DNA of 64,000 nt from Sacculina carcini (GCA_916048095.2 OU696572.1:7467454-7531453); one strand, 5' to 3'. Positions 18,641 through 29,180 are shown, counted from the first letter of the stretch. A program made the numbers and translations. The notes: generated from the sequence alone by a model not told the origin.

Positions 18641-18656
18641 TGGTGCCGTGACCCGG
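18641..18656 (+). promoter_or_regulatory. Primer-binding site of errantivirus-1
   Basis: Two bases after the 5' LTR the sequence reads TGGTGCCGTGACCCGG, a typical tRNA-complementary primer site. A similar TGGTGCC phrase recurs at 18671. The leader up to 18824 has no gene; its counterpart is in the old copy at 52660-52789. Confidence 0.75.
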
Positions 18657-18824
18657 ATAGCTACTGATTGGTGCCATGACTCAGGATCTTTAATTGTGTT
18701 TATCTTCTCGGCATAGTCGAAACTCCGTCACTTCCACCGGTGGCTCAAAATTGTGAGGTGAGTGGTATCTTAATTTTCCTTAAGCCTTGCCTTTATCCAG
18801 AAGCATAATTAAGGTAAAGTAAAA

Positions 18825-19794
18825 ATGGATGAGAGATTTATTACAGCAGTAGGCATAATTGCTAATGAAATTACAACAGCAAATATAGTAAAGAATATCC
18901 ATCAATTTTCTGGAGAAAATCCTAGTCGATTTTATCAGTGGGCAACTGACATGGATAGTCAGGCTTTAACTGCACCTAATAATCAAATGCTAGATATAGC
19001 TATAAAAACCCTAGGAGGATCGGCAGGAAGATTTGCGCGAAGATTAATAGCAGATAATGAAAACATAACATGGTCATCACTCCGTACAGCCCTCAGGGAT
19101 AGGTATAGTGATTATACAAGTAATACGTGTGCACGAGAAAAGCTACGACATTGTAGACAACAAAAGGGTGAATTAATTCCTAATTACTCAGATAGATTAT
19201 TGGAATTAGGTCTAGAAGCATTCGACGACATTGATTCATCAGAGTCACAACAATCTTTAATTGAAGTGTTTGAGCGTGGGATATTAGACAATAGCATTGC
19301 ACGAGCATTGATAAGACAAAATTTTGATTCTTTACAACAAGCTACTGAATTTGCAATTGAAGCACAAAGAAACGAGCGAACATTTACTCTATTTAGAGGT
19401 AAACAAGTCGCAGAACCCATGGAAATCGGAGCAGTTCAATGTGAACAATCTGAAATGAGTAAGGATATTCAGAAGCTAACACAGTGCGTAATCGAACTAA
19501 GCAGACAAGTAAAGAATATAAATACTAGACCCGAGGATATCAGGCCACAGAGACATAACTTACAGCAATATCCGCAGCAATATCCGCAATGGACCACCAC
19601 CACCACCGATTAATAGATACTGGAACCAACAACCAAATCAGCAAAGAACAATGCCTCGAAGTTTCCAAGCTGCACAAAAATATTCATGGACCCCAGACGG
19701 ACAACCAATATGCCAACATTGTGGTAGAATCGGTCACACTAGACAACATTGCAGGGCTCGTATGATGCCAGCAAGAAATCAGTCGGAAAACTAA
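18825..19794 (+). pseudogene. gag: Gag of errantivirus-1 (one frameshift)
   Basis: The first ORF (18825-19613, ATG within AAAATGGATG) codes a 262-residue capsid-like protein with the NPSRFYQWATDM and YTSNTCAREKLRHCRQQKGE segments of Ty3-like gag. It ends in a poly-Thr reading of an (ACC)n run near 19592-19606. In the +1 frame the same DNA continues as a Pro run and reaches a nucleocapsid knuckle, CQHCGRIGHTRQHC (about 19711-19752), with a stop at 19792-19794. The shift therefore sits at the microsatellite. The knuckle frame and the protease frame overlap at 19749-19794 in a -1 relation, as expected for gag-pol frameshifting. Confidence 0.8.
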
Positions 19795-20425
19795 AGAAAA
19801 CCGCTATTGAAACTGGTCAGTATGTGGTTCAGACTTCTAAACCCAGTGAACATTTGGTTGGTAATATTAATATAAATAATAATACACCAATGTGTTATGC
19901 AAATATAGGAGGCAAGCGAATTTACATATTGATTGATACTGGGTGTGACGTAACAATAATATCAAAAGAAATTGTGATGAAATTAAATCAACTGCATAAA
20001 ATAATTCTCGACGATGCCGTACGCTTAACTAGTATTACTGGAACAAGATTAAAAAACGCTGGAACTATTAAATTACCCATCTGTCTTGCTAAATTTAATA
20101 CTGAATATGATTTTAGAGTGGTAGAGAACTTGAGGTATGATTGCATTCTAGGATCAGATTTCTTCCGCCAATTTAATGTACGACTGGACTTTGAAACATA
20201 CACGTTAAAAATACTAGGTAGTACAATACCGTTAGTGTCAAAGTCGGCTCTAAATGCACCAAATAAGCACTTGATAAGACTAAAAAATTCTGTAAAAATT
20301 GATCCTAGGACTTGTACAACTATATTTGACGCATATATCGAAAATTGGGATAATAGGTGTAATGAAATTGTGATAACACCGGATCATAAGTTATATCCGT
20401 TCAATATGGAGCCATTGCTACATGT
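19749..20425 (+). pseudogene. pol: Protease part of errantivirus-1 pol, split by a nested element
   Basis: The aspartic protease shows the active-site motif ILIDTGCDVTII and the second strand DCILGSDFFRQFNVRLDF. It would process gag and pol in the particle. The ORF is cut at 20425 by the RT-less element 2 and continues in the same frame at 23393. The insert plus one TSD copy is 2967 bases, a multiple of three. The last residues before the break are therefore native to errantivirus pol; the apparent continuation to 20450 is LTR sequence. Confidence 0.85.
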
Positions 20426-20618
20426 TGTATGGTGGTTGGCAACTCTGTGATTTGCCACGATGTAGATGTTGGTGGCGAGGGGGAGACGAGAGGGGAGTGT
20501 GTTTTCGGATGTTTCGGGGTTGGTGACTAATTGTTTGTTCTGGTTATTTTGATGTTTCGTGTGGAAGATAAACACCGTATTGTCATCCGTCTTTATTATA
20601 AAAGTGTATGACAACACA
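20426..20618 (+). repeat. 5' LTR of RT-less element 2
   Basis: The 193-bp LTR is TGTATGGTGG...GACAACACA, base-for-base the same as 23195-23387 by eye. A TTTATTATAAAA stretch near its 3' end (about 20592-20603) could be a TATA box. Confidence 0.93.
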
Positions 20619-20629
20619 TGGCGCAGCCG
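20619..20629 (+). promoter_or_regulatory. Primer-binding site of RT-less element 2
   Basis: TGGCGCAGCCG directly abuts the 5' LTR and is identical to the primer site of RT-less element 1. Confidence 0.85.
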
Positions 20630-20693
20630 CTTGTGAAGTAACGTTGTATATTTGTTGTTGTTTGTGGGGATTATTTCTGCTTGTTTGGATTGA

Positions 20694-21026
20694 GTGATTA
20701 TTATGGAACAACAAGTAGAAAAACTGTCTCAATTGGTGTCACAATTGATTGAAAATTCTGTCCAGCGAGAAGCCACTGTAGACAGACTCATGCACGCAGT
20801 GTCACAACAAACTGGTCCAAACCAAAACGCGGACGTTTACAGAGAGCAAAGCCGCCCTGTAAAAGTGCCATCGAACCCTGTTCCGGTGCTACAGTCTGAC
20901 GCGTCTTTAATGGATTTTGACACATGGCGATACAAATTCAACGGTCAAATCCGGTTGGCGTGTCCGGTTGGCGTGGCGATCAACTGCCTGTCAAAGAACA
21001 GCAGGCCGTGCTTCACGCCGCCGTAG
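20694..21026 (+). CDS. gag: N-terminal gag ORF of RT-less element 2
   Basis: This 110-codon ORF starts at 20694 (a second ATG is at 20703) and contains a helical N-terminus (EQQVEKLSQLVSQLIEN) and FDTWRYKFNGQIRL, the start of the Ty3-like capsid region. The homologous region continues in the -1 frame from about 20960, in the long ORF. The overlap contains a near-perfect tandem copy of a 13-base unit (CCGGTTGGCGTGT). The split could be a recent frameshift or a genuine frameshift arrangement. A mid-capsid position argues for a lesion. Confidence 0.6.
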   Translation: MIIMEQQVEKLSQLVSQLIENSVQREATVDRLMHAVSQQTGPNQNADVYREQSRPVKVPSNPVPVLQSDASLMDFDTWRYKFNGQIRLACPVGVAINCLSKNSRPCFTPP

Positions 21027-23176
21027 ATGAAGATTGGAGCCGTATTTTGCGTTTCAGCTTGAATATCACTGACGAAACATGTCTCAGTGAGTGTGTCGAC
21101 CAAATGGAATCACATCTCAGGTCACAGAGAAACGTGGTGCTCGATCGCCGCGATTTTTACCTCAGAAAACAACAGACAGGGGAAAGTTTTGATAATTTTG
21201 TATGTGCTGCCAGAGAAATTATGTCTTTTTGTAATTTTTGTGAAGTCTGCAAAGACAATAGACTGCGTGACAAAGTCATTATGGGTAGCAATGACTCCCA
21301 GGCATTGCACCGCATGCTGCAAGAAAAACACCCCGATCTTGGCAAAGTTATAGATATATGCCGGTCATCAGAAAACGCATCTGTGAACTCATCTGCTATC
21401 GAGCGTCAAGAAGCACCATGTCGAGCAGTTAAACATGCTGTAAAAAGAGATGTGAGTGCAAGTGACAAGGGTATGACGTCACACACGTGTCAGCGTTGTG
21501 GATATCCGTACGCGGGTAACCATGATTGTCCCGCGATTGGCCGGTCTTGTAACACATGCGGTAAAACCGGACATTTTGCTAGTATGTGTCGGTCGAAACA
21601 AAAACCTGCTGGCAAAGGCCGTAATAAAAATCAACAGGCTCGTGTTGCCAGTGTGAGAAACGACGACCAAACGATACGTCGCATCACCGTGGCGGATATC
21701 AGAAAAGGAGCGACCAAACGAAAGGCGCCCGCGGTGTCGATTTCAGTAGCTGTAGAAGGCAAGAGTGCAGTGGATGTAAAGTGGATCGCTGATACCGGCG
21801 CGGAAGTGAGCGTCATCAACGCGGCTACTGCTCGGAAGGTTGGCCTGGATTGTCATAAGTTGACTGCGTGTCAGGACCGCCTCTGTTCTGCCAATGGTAG
21901 CCGTCTGAATTGCCTCGGCACATGCAGTGCTGTACTCACACTGGGAGATGCTTCATGTCGCACCAAACTTTATGTGGTGCCAGCCGCTACGGACTCACTG
22001 CTTTCGTGGTGCGATGCTGTGGATCTGGACATCATACACAAAACGTTTCCACAGCAGCTCACAATGGCACGTGTTTCTGTGAAACATGAGAACATGGCCG
22101 ATTCCATCAGTGTTCCTGCGAGTACTGAAAGTTCCTGCGGTCGCGAAGACGCAGAAAATCGCAGCGAACGACCGCCCTGGACATCAAATATGCGAAACGA
22201 CGATAAGCCGGCTAGAATTTTTGAAAGCGTGTCGTCGGACTATTTCCAGTATGGTGGCCGGACGTACCTAGTGTATGTGGACAGACTCTCCAATTGGCCT
22301 CTCGTTGTGGAGTGCCCCCGAAGTGACGCCACCTCCCGGCACCTGATTAGAACTCTGCGACAGCTTTTTGCTTTGTATGGCGTCCCAAATCGCCTGCGAA
22401 GCGATGGGGGACCACAGTTTATGGCGCGCAGAACAAAGATGTTTTTGCAGCGATGGCATGTCGAACATTCAGTCAGCAGTCCGGAGTTCCCGCAAAGTAA
22501 CGGACATGCAGAGTCTGCCGTGAAGCGCATCAAACGCCTGCTCCAGAAAGCGTCGACCAACGGAAATCTGGACGATGATGCCGTGACAGAAGGTCTTCTG
22601 GAGATGCGGAATTCTCGCGGTCGAGATGGACGGTCGCCGGCCCAAATCGTCTTCGGGCACCCGATGCGATCGTCTGTTCCGGCGCACTCGTCATCATACG
22701 CCCCCGAGTGGCAGCGCAAAGCTGATGTCTACGACGCAGTGGGGGAGGAGGAGCAGCGTAAGGCGGAGACGAGGTACAACGTGACTGCGCGTACTCTGTC
22801 ACGTCTTCCTGTAGGTAGTTCGGTGTACATCCAAGACCAGACGTCTCAACGTTGGGACCGACGAGGCGTGATTGTCGGCTCCAACGGACACCGTAGCTAC
22901 ACTCTTCGCATGCCGAGTGGACGGATCACGCGAAGGAATCGTCGACACTTGCTGTTGGACATGAGAGCCGATGCAAGTGAGTTAGAGCGTGGTGACCAAC
23001 AGCGACCGCAGCCAAACAGTCCTCCACCAGTGTTCGATAACAGTGAACCAGCAAGTGACTCACATCAGCAAGCCGATCGATGTCGTCGGACTGAAGAGGA
23101 CGGTTGCCCGCCGTTGCGGCGCTCGACACGACGACGGCGCGCACCGACTCGTTTACGGGATTATGTGCTTAATTAG
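20924..23176 (+). CDS. Gag-protease-integrase polyprotein of RT-less element 2
   Basis: The open frame is 750 codons. Approximate order: capsid part to residue 150 (QQTGESFDNFVCAAREIM); a Cys/His region and knuckle near 187-225 (CQRCGYPYAGNHDC, CNTCGKTGHFASMC); protease near 285-365 with active site WIADTGAEVSVI; integrase core near 430-560 with Asp in VSSDYFQYGG, Asp in RSDGGPQF and Glu in SNGHAESAVKRI. Then comes a gypsy-type C-terminal domain and an Arg-rich tail RRSTRRRRAPTRL. Protease passes to integrase within about 65 residues with no RT, RNase H or HHCC domain. All catalytic residues of protease and integrase are present. Codons are more GC-rich than in the surrounding errantivirus. 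Confidence 0.88.
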   Translation: MAIQIQRSNPVGVSGWRGDQLPVKEQQAVLHAAVDEDWSRILRFSLNITDETCLSECVDQMESHLRSQRNVVLDRRDFYLRKQQTGESFDNFVCAAREIMSFCNFCEVCKDNRLRDKVIMGSNDSQALHRMLQEKHPDLGKVIDICRSSENASVNSSAIERQEAPCRAVKHAVKRDVSASDKGMTSHTCQRCGYPYAGNHDCPAIGRSCNTCGKTGHFASMCRSKQKPAGKGRNKNQQARVASVRNDDQTIRRITVADIRKGATKRKAPAVSISVAVEGKSAVDVKWIADTGAEVSVINAATARKVGLDCHKLTACQDRLCSANGSRLNCLGTCSAVLTLGDASCRTKLYVVPAATDSLLSWCDAVDLDIIHKTFPQQLTMARVSVKHENMADSISVPASTESSCGREDAENRSERPPWTSNMRNDDKPARIFESVSSDYFQYGGRTYLVYVDRLSNWPLVVECPRSDATSRHLIRTLRQLFALYGVPNRLRSDGGPQFMARRTKMFLQRWHVEHSVSSPEFPQSNGHAESAVKRIKRLLQKASTNGNLDDDAVTEGLLEMRNSRGRDGRSPAQIVFGHPMRSSVPAHSSSYAPEWQRKADVYDAVGEEEQRKAETRYNVTARTLSRLPVGSSVYIQDQTSQRWDRRGVIVGSNGHRSYTLRMPSGRITRRNRRHLLLDMRADASELERGDQQRPQPNSPPPVFDNSEPASDSHQQADRCRRTEEDGCPPLRRSTRRRRAPTRLRDYVLN

Positions 23177-23180
23177 TTAG

Positions 23181-23194
23181 AAACTAGGGGGAGG
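23181..23194 (+). promoter_or_regulatory. Polypurine tract of RT-less element 2
   Basis: AAACTAGGGGGAGG lies between the polyprotein stop and the 3' LTR. Confidence 0.85.
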
Positions 23195-23387
23195 TGTATG
23201 GTGGTTGGCAACTCTGTGATTTGCCACGATGTAGATGTTGGTGGCGAGGGGGAGACGAGAGGGGAGTGTGTTTTCGGATGTTTCGGGGTTGGTGACTAAT
23301 TGTTTGTTCTGGTTATTTTGATGTTTCGTGTGGAAGATAAACACCGTATTGTCATCCGTCTTTATTATAAAAGTGTATGACAACACA
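23195..23387 (+). repeat. 3' LTR of RT-less element 2
   Basis: Identical to 20426-20618, followed by the TSD CATGT at 23388-23392. The ORF drawn across this LTR into the downstream RT gives a false N-terminus to the errantivirus RT. Confidence 0.93.
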
Positions 23388-23392
23388 CATGT

Positions 23393-24257
23393 GAAGCAAA
23401 CAGTGACAAGTATCACGAATAATTGTCTGTCCATTTCCTTTGTTAATTATTCCACTCGCCGACTGAGCTTACCAGCTAATCAAGTAATTGGTTATGGAGA
23501 ACCAACGCAAAATTTCAATGTAGCAGAGGTGAAGCAGGGCAGGGAATGTAAAACAGATGAAAGACAGGAAGTAAATATGAATCATTTGACTGCTACACAG
23601 AAAGAGAAAATTGTTCAATTGTTAGAACAAAATATAGATATATTTGCTAAATCAAACATGGATTTGGGAAAAACTGACCTAATGGAAATTAAAATAGAGA
23701 CGGAAGATAACGCCGAACCCATCAAACAACAACCGTACCGATTACCGTATAGCCAGCGACAATTTGTAGAGGAACATTTGAACGAATTATTGAAGGCTAA
23801 TCTAATTAAGCCATCCCAATCACCCTGGGCATCACCAATTGTATTAGTGTCAAAGAAAGATGAATCACTCAGATTATGTGTTGATTATAGGAAACTGAAC
23901 AGGGTCACAAAGAAAAGTGGGTATCCATTGCCCAGGGTCGATGATATATTAGCATCTCTCGGAGGATCAAAGTATTTCACTTCACTAGATTTAAAATCAG
24001 GATATTGGCAGATTCCCGTACACAAGGATTCAATTCCAAAGACAGCATTTACTTGTTTCTTAGGGAGTTTTGAGTGGAATTATATGCCGTTTGGACTTGC
24101 TTGCGCACCATCGGTGTTTTCAGAACTGATGAATACTGTACTACACGGAATACAGTATAAATTTTGTATTGCTTATATGGACGATATAATAATATTCTCA
24201 AGATCATTCGAGGAACATTTGGAGCACTTGAAAATTGTATTTGAACGGCCAGGTTGA
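23393..24257 (+). pseudogene. pol: Reverse transcriptase of errantivirus-1 pol (first part)
   Basis: Pol resumes after the nested element. Motifs in order: DIFAKSNMDLGKTDL, the SQSPWASPIVLVSKKDESL fingers, RLCVDYRKLNRVT, FTSLDLKSGYWQIPV (catalytic Asp), MPFGLACAPSVF and CIAYMDDIIIFS (YMDD). At 24235-24300 the phrase GAACGGCCAGGTTG-like is repeated three times in tandem, which breaks the frame in the RT thumb; the downstream protein continues in the next frame. RT copies the genomic RNA in the particle. Confidence 0.85.
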
Positions 24258-27012
24258 AAGGTTTGAACGGCCAGGTTGGCTCAAAACGGCCAGGTTGAAA
24301 TTAAAGCAGTCAAAGTGTGAATTTTTACGCCCGGAAATTAATTATTTAGGACACGTAGTGTCACCCAGTGGTATTAAACCGGATCCTAACAAAGTTATAG
24401 CACTGAATAAGTTACAAACTCCAAGAACAGTAAAAGACATTCGTTCATTTATCGGATTAGCCAGTTATTACAGAAGATTCATATCAAAATTTGCGGAAAT
24501 TAGCAAACCATTAACATCCTTAACACGGAAACATGCACGCTTTGAATGGTCAATTGAGTGTCAAAAAGCGTTTGACCAATTGAAAATAGCTCTCGCAGAA
24601 TCGCCAATACTAAATTACCCAGACATGAACAAGCCATTCTAATTATACACGGACGCTTCAGATGTTGGAATAGGCAGTGCATTAGTACAAGAAACAGATA
24701 ATGGACAAGAAAGGGTGATTCAGTTTCTGTCACATCAGCTATCTAACTCACAGATGAACTGGCCGATAATCGAGAAAGAGGCTTATACCATTGTGTACTC
24801 TTGTCAGAAATTTCGACCATATTTGTATGGAGCTAAATTCACCGTATATTGTGATCATAAGCCGTTGCAACATCTTTTTACATCTGAAATGAGGAACCCA
24901 CGCATACAACGATGGGCTATCATGCTGGACGAATATAAATGTAATGTCGAATATATTCCAGGTTCAAAGAATATTGTTGCAGACGCTCTATCAAGATTGC
25001 CGACAGAAGAAACTGAAGTAAACCTCATTGATTCTGATACTTACGCAGGGGCACAATTGAGTAGTACAATAGAGGCATGCCCAGAAAATAAAGATATTGA
25101 GGATAACTGTGAAGAAATTATCAGAAGCTCGAACAATCTTATAAATTTACAAAGAGAAGACAAATATTTTGCAGCCATAATTACAATACTTAATGATAAA
25201 AGTAAAGAATGCAACTTACGACCAACAAAAGTGAAATCATTTGTAATGCATTATGAATTATTATATCACATATCAGACCCCGACCATTGTAACAAACATC
25301 CCGGCATGCAGTTGTGCGTTCCATCACTTTTCAGACCATTATTAATGAAGGAATCCCATGACGGATACTTAGGTGGACACTTTGGAATTGATAAAACGTA
25401 TACAAAAATACGATCACGATATTTCTGGCCCGACATGTATAAGGATGTAGTTCAGTATGTCACAAAGTGCGTTCAATGTAATATGAGAAAACTCCACAAA
25501 CAAAAACCACCTATGCAAGACATGCAAATCCCTCATTATCCCTTTGAGATTATTTAAATTGATTGTTGCGGTCCATTCCCTTTGAGTTATGCTGAAAATA
25601 AGTTCATAATAAATATTGTTGATCATTTTTCCGGATTCCCCGAATCCTTCCCAGTACCAGACAAGTCTGCAGATCAAATATGTAGAATTTTAATTGAAGA
25701 TATTATTCCCCGTCATTCCTGTCCCCGTGTCAGTGATAATGGATCAGAATTTTGCAATGAGGTGATCAATCAATTGAATATGTTCTGCAATATCAAGCAT
25801 ATCCGAACATCTGTATACCACCCTCAAGCCAATGCTAAAGTAGAGCGTTACCATCGAGTTCAGAATGATTTTCTAGCAAAAACAGTTGATGTATCTCAAC
25901 GTGATTGGGACAAGAAAATTCCATCACTATTGGCTGCATATCGCACAGCAGAACATGAAACTACTCGTTTGTCACCATTTTTTGTATTATATGGCAGAGA
26001 ACCAGTTATGCCAATGGAAACCATATTAACACCAAAATATCGTTATTATGGAGAGGACTATTTATCCACCATGTTGGTAAACATGAATCAAACATTTCAT
26101 CACGTTCGACACCACTTGGTGTTAGGTCATGAAAAGAATCGCCAATATTATGATAAAAAAACAAAGCCAATCAATTTAAAAACAGGAGACCCTGTTTACT
26201 TCAGAAATCCTTCCAATGCTTCGACTAATAAATTATCGCTCCGATGGGATCCTAATTATCGAATAATACAGTTTATAAGTCCCGTTTCATGTTTGATTAA
26301 AAATCAAGTGAACGGAGAAACACATAAAACACATGTAGAGAACCTACGACTTAGGAATGAGGCTTCAGTATGGAAACAATATAATACTAAACCTGAACAT
26401 TTGCATAAAAAGTATCGGGAATTTCAGCGGTCATATATACCAATAAGTACACGAATCACCAGACAAAATGCTCCAAATGAAACAGCCTTACAACCTACAA
26501 AAGAAGATTCAGTAGACAATATGCCACTAGCGGAGAGACTAAGATTAGCACGCGAACAGAGGGACATTGTTGAAGACACGGAGGTTGCGCCGCCAACAAT
26601 CACAAACGCTAAACGCTCATCAGAGATTAATGAAACGATTAATAAGAAAAAGAGAGTTGAATGGAAAAGAAAAACAAGTTCGTCTGAAGATGAGGAACAA
26701 AACAAGCGAATGAGAATGACTAATGAATTAGAGGTTGGTATAAATACAGTGGATTTCATACAAGAAAATGAGAGTAAATGCGGTGTTATAAAATACGAAA
26801 CGGATATAGAGGAAGGTTCCATAGAATTCACTGATGGATGTATGAATGCATTAAATATTGAGCAACAGGGTAATGTACGAGGCACACATGGTGTCAAGAG
26901 AACAGGCTTGTGTCAACCGTCTAACGGTGAAAATACACAAGATATTAGGTTAAAAGCATTTAACATGCTACTGAATCAACAAGCGGAGTTATTGAAGCAA
27001 TTGCTTTGTTGA
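24258..27012 (+). pseudogene. pol: RT thumb, RNase H and integrase of errantivirus-1 pol
   Basis: One frame carries the rest of pol with two TAA stops (24640-24642 and 25555-25557). RT connection: YLGHVVSPSGIKPD and IRSFIGLASYYRRFI. RNase H: LYTDASDVGIG, YTIVYSCQKFRPYL and DALSRLP. Integrase: HHCC domain (HDGYLGGHFGIDKT, CVQCNMRK), then the core with Asp in IDCCGPF, Asp in VSDNGSEFCN and Glu in ANAKVERYHR. The C-terminal extension of about 200 residues is charged, with NKKKRVEWKRK, a possible nuclear localisation signal. Without the TAAs the frame is complete. Confidence 0.85.
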
Positions 27013-27248
27013 CTAGGTCGGTTAGTTGAAACTGGAGGCATACACAGGAGTATGCTACGACCTCAATTAACGGCCAATAAAGTAGATTGTGACTAACACA
27101 GATAATGTACAAACAGTGTTCAGTAAGACTATAACGTGTCATGGGGCCAAATTATTCTGTATGAATATACAATAAATTATTAAAGTCGCGTAAACAAATG
27201 ATTCATACATTAATAACATACACTTGAACCGAGATAAGTAATTCTTCA
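27013..27248 (+). other. Pol-env spacer of errantivirus-1
   Basis: This 236-bp spacer contains an inverted repeat around CATACACAGGAGTATG (27041-27056). The same stretch is recognisable inverted in the old copy near 44150-44200. It may hold the splice acceptor for env mRNA, but no site stands out. Confidence 0.5.
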
Positions 27249-29180
27249 ATGTTGTATTATGTTAATAGGAAGATGCTTCTACGAATGCTGCTACCTCTAC
27301 TGGTTTATTTCCCTATTATGGAGGCAAATCCTATTTTCCTCCCACGTGGTAAAATACTCCCATCTTTTTCTTCCTGGATGCTACATGTGCCTTTTAGTTT
27401 CAGAGTAATAAAAGAAGATCTGCAGAATCTAATAAATAAAACTCATGAGTTGGACTTAAAAGAAAAGATATGGTCAAGTCAATGGCATGCAAAAATCTAT
27501 ACGCATTGTTATCACTTGTGTAATATGTTAGAAGCAGTTGAAACAAATATCAACATACTCAAGTACGAAACAGCACTAGCACAAACTGAATTAACAGAAC
27601 TATTAGATCCCTCTATCGGAACTAGAAAAAGAAGGACAGCAGTATTGCCATTTGTGGGAAATATAATGTCGACATTATTTGGAACAGCTACTGATTCAAC
27701 CATAAATGAGATATTGAATAGAATAGTTGAATTGGAGTCAAAACAAGGGGAAATGCTGCATTTGTCCGATAAATCGTTAACTATTCTAAACAATGTAACC
27801 ACAGCCACACAAGGGAATAGAAAGGCCATCAACAAACTCATTAATTACATAAATATAATAGGAGACAAACTAATTGAGCTAAACCACACTCAGTCTAATC
27901 GTATGGAGTCTCATCAGGTCTATCAACAGATTCTAAGTGCATTCAACCAATTATTCAACTCCTTCCAAGACCTTCGTTTAGTGATTAAACAAGTTAAATT
28001 AGAAATATCGTTAGCTCAGGCAGGTATTCTCCCCAGATCATTGCTTCCAGCTACCACGTATAAAAATACGCTGCGATCAATCAGCACTAAATTGCCCAGG
28101 ACCATTAGTCTTCCATTCGATATCAGCAGCACGGCTGATATTTACTCCTTAGTGCAATGTTCTCTAACTATGACACGCAGCAAAGGAGAAATAGATGGCT
28201 TCCTACTACACATTCATATACCTCTTTTAAATTATGCCATAGCTTATGATACTTATGAAGTGGTTGAGATACCCAAGCCAATTCAGTTTGAAAATAAGCT
28301 AATGACTATTTCTACAGTGGTTCCTGATCACACTTTCTTAGCCATATCACCAGATTTAACGCAATATGCTATAATTCAAGATCCAACGATAAACATGTTT
28401 TTGGCTAGTAAAGTACCATTTTATCCGTTTAAAGGGGCATTTTATAACACGGCTCATTCAAAACCTTGCCTGGTAACATTGTTCCTAAACCATACGCCTA
28501 ATGTGGATAATAAATGTACTCAAATAATTCGAAATATATCTGACACGTACACAAGTGCACACCATGTTGTAGAAGGACATTGGGTATTAATTCACTCCCC
28601 AAATATAACTTTGAAAATCGAATGTGGTAATAGTTCATTTACAAAACGATTAATTAACAAAGTAATTTCACATGTTAAAATGGAAGAAGGATGTTCAGCT
28701 AGCACTCTTGATGTAAAGTTACCTAGATACTATGCTCGTTCAACAACCATTCAAGTACAGAATGCCACACAACATATAATAAATAATATAGGAAATCCAA
28801 ATTTGGTTTACCTACATATAAATACTAATAAAGAACAATTACAGGACCATTTGAAGTCTCTGGACAATATTCCTGATGAAGGAATAACCATAAAACAAAT
28901 GAAACAACAAGTCAAACAATTACAGAACTATAAATCTCATAAATTATACACACAAACCGGATTTCCCATCCTATTCACAATGGTAGGCATATTAGTTCTG
29001 TTCGCAGTTATTGTTAAGTGCTATAAACAAAATAATCAATTACCTCCTATACTACCGTCAAATATTCAAATCCCCACTGTTTCACAACCTATCCTGGCAT
29101 CAAATCCCACTGCCACACCAGTGCAAAACGAGCCACAGGGAAGAAGTACTCGTGCTTTCGGCCTGAAAAGTCACGAATAA
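27249..29180 (+). CDS. env: Env of errantivirus-1 (F-protein type fusion glycoprotein)
   Basis: The ORF is intact, 643 codons. It has a hydrophobic signal-like N-terminus (residues 8-22), a furin-type RKRR site at 126-129 followed by a fusion-peptide-like stretch (AVLPFVGNIMSTLFG), a long helical region with heptads (about 145-260), several NxS/T glycosylation motifs, a transmembrane segment near 572-592 and a cytoplasmic tail. This layout matches the insect errantivirus and baculovirus F family of envelope proteins, which fuse membranes. The ORF is undamaged although pol is broken. It could be made from a spliced RNA. Confidence 0.85.
   Translation: MLYYVNRKMLLRMLLPLLVYFPIMEANPIFLPRGKILPSFSSWMLHVPFSFRVIKEDLQNLINKTHELDLKEKIWSSQWHAKIYTHCYHLCNMLEAVETNINILKYETALAQTELTELLDPSIGTRKRRTAVLPFVGNIMSTLFGTATDSTINEILNRIVELESKQGEMLHLSDKSLTILNNVTTATQGNRKAINKLINYINIIGDKLIELNHTQSNRMESHQVYQQILSAFNQLFNSFQDLRLVIKQVKLEISLAQAGILPRSLLPATTYKNTLRSISTKLPRTISLPFDISSTADIYSLVQCSLTMTRSKGEIDGFLLHIHIPLLNYAIAYDTYEVVEIPKPIQFENKLMTISTVVPDHTFLAISPDLTQYAIIQDPTINMFLASKVPFYPFKGAFYNTAHSKPCLVTLFLNHTPNVDNKCTQIIRNISDTYTSAHHVVEGHWVLIHSPNITLKIECGNSSFTKRLINKVISHVKMEEGCSASTLDVKLPRYYARSTTIQVQNATQHIINNIGNPNLVYLHINTNKEQLQDHLKSLDNIPDEGITIKQMKQQVKQLQNYKSHKLYTQTGFPILFTMVGILVLFAVIVKCYKQNNQLPPILPSNIQIPTVSQPILASNPTATPVQNEPQGRSTRAFGLKSHE

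Larger units (their letters stand above)
20426..23387 (+). mobile_element. RT-less Ty3-like LTR retrotransposon 2 (complete, very young)
   Basis: The element is complete at 2962 bp, with identical 193-bp LTRs (20426-20618, 23195-23387), a perfect TSD CATGT (20421-20425, 23388-23392), a primer site and a purine tract. Coding is gag, knuckle, protease and integrase in one 750-codon frame plus a short N-terminal gag frame. No RT or RNase H motif is present in any frame. Identical LTRs mean it inserted recently, so RT must have been supplied in trans. It shares its primer site and domain order with element 1 at the left edge. Confidence 0.92.

Noticed and set aside
23328..23392. N-terminus of the RT ORF after the nested element
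   Set aside because: It is the 3' LTR of RT-less element 2 plus the TSD, not errantivirus protein.
27249..29180. Free-standing viral or host fusion gene
   Set aside because: It lies between pol and the 3' LTR of a complete LTR element with a TSD, so it is the element's env.
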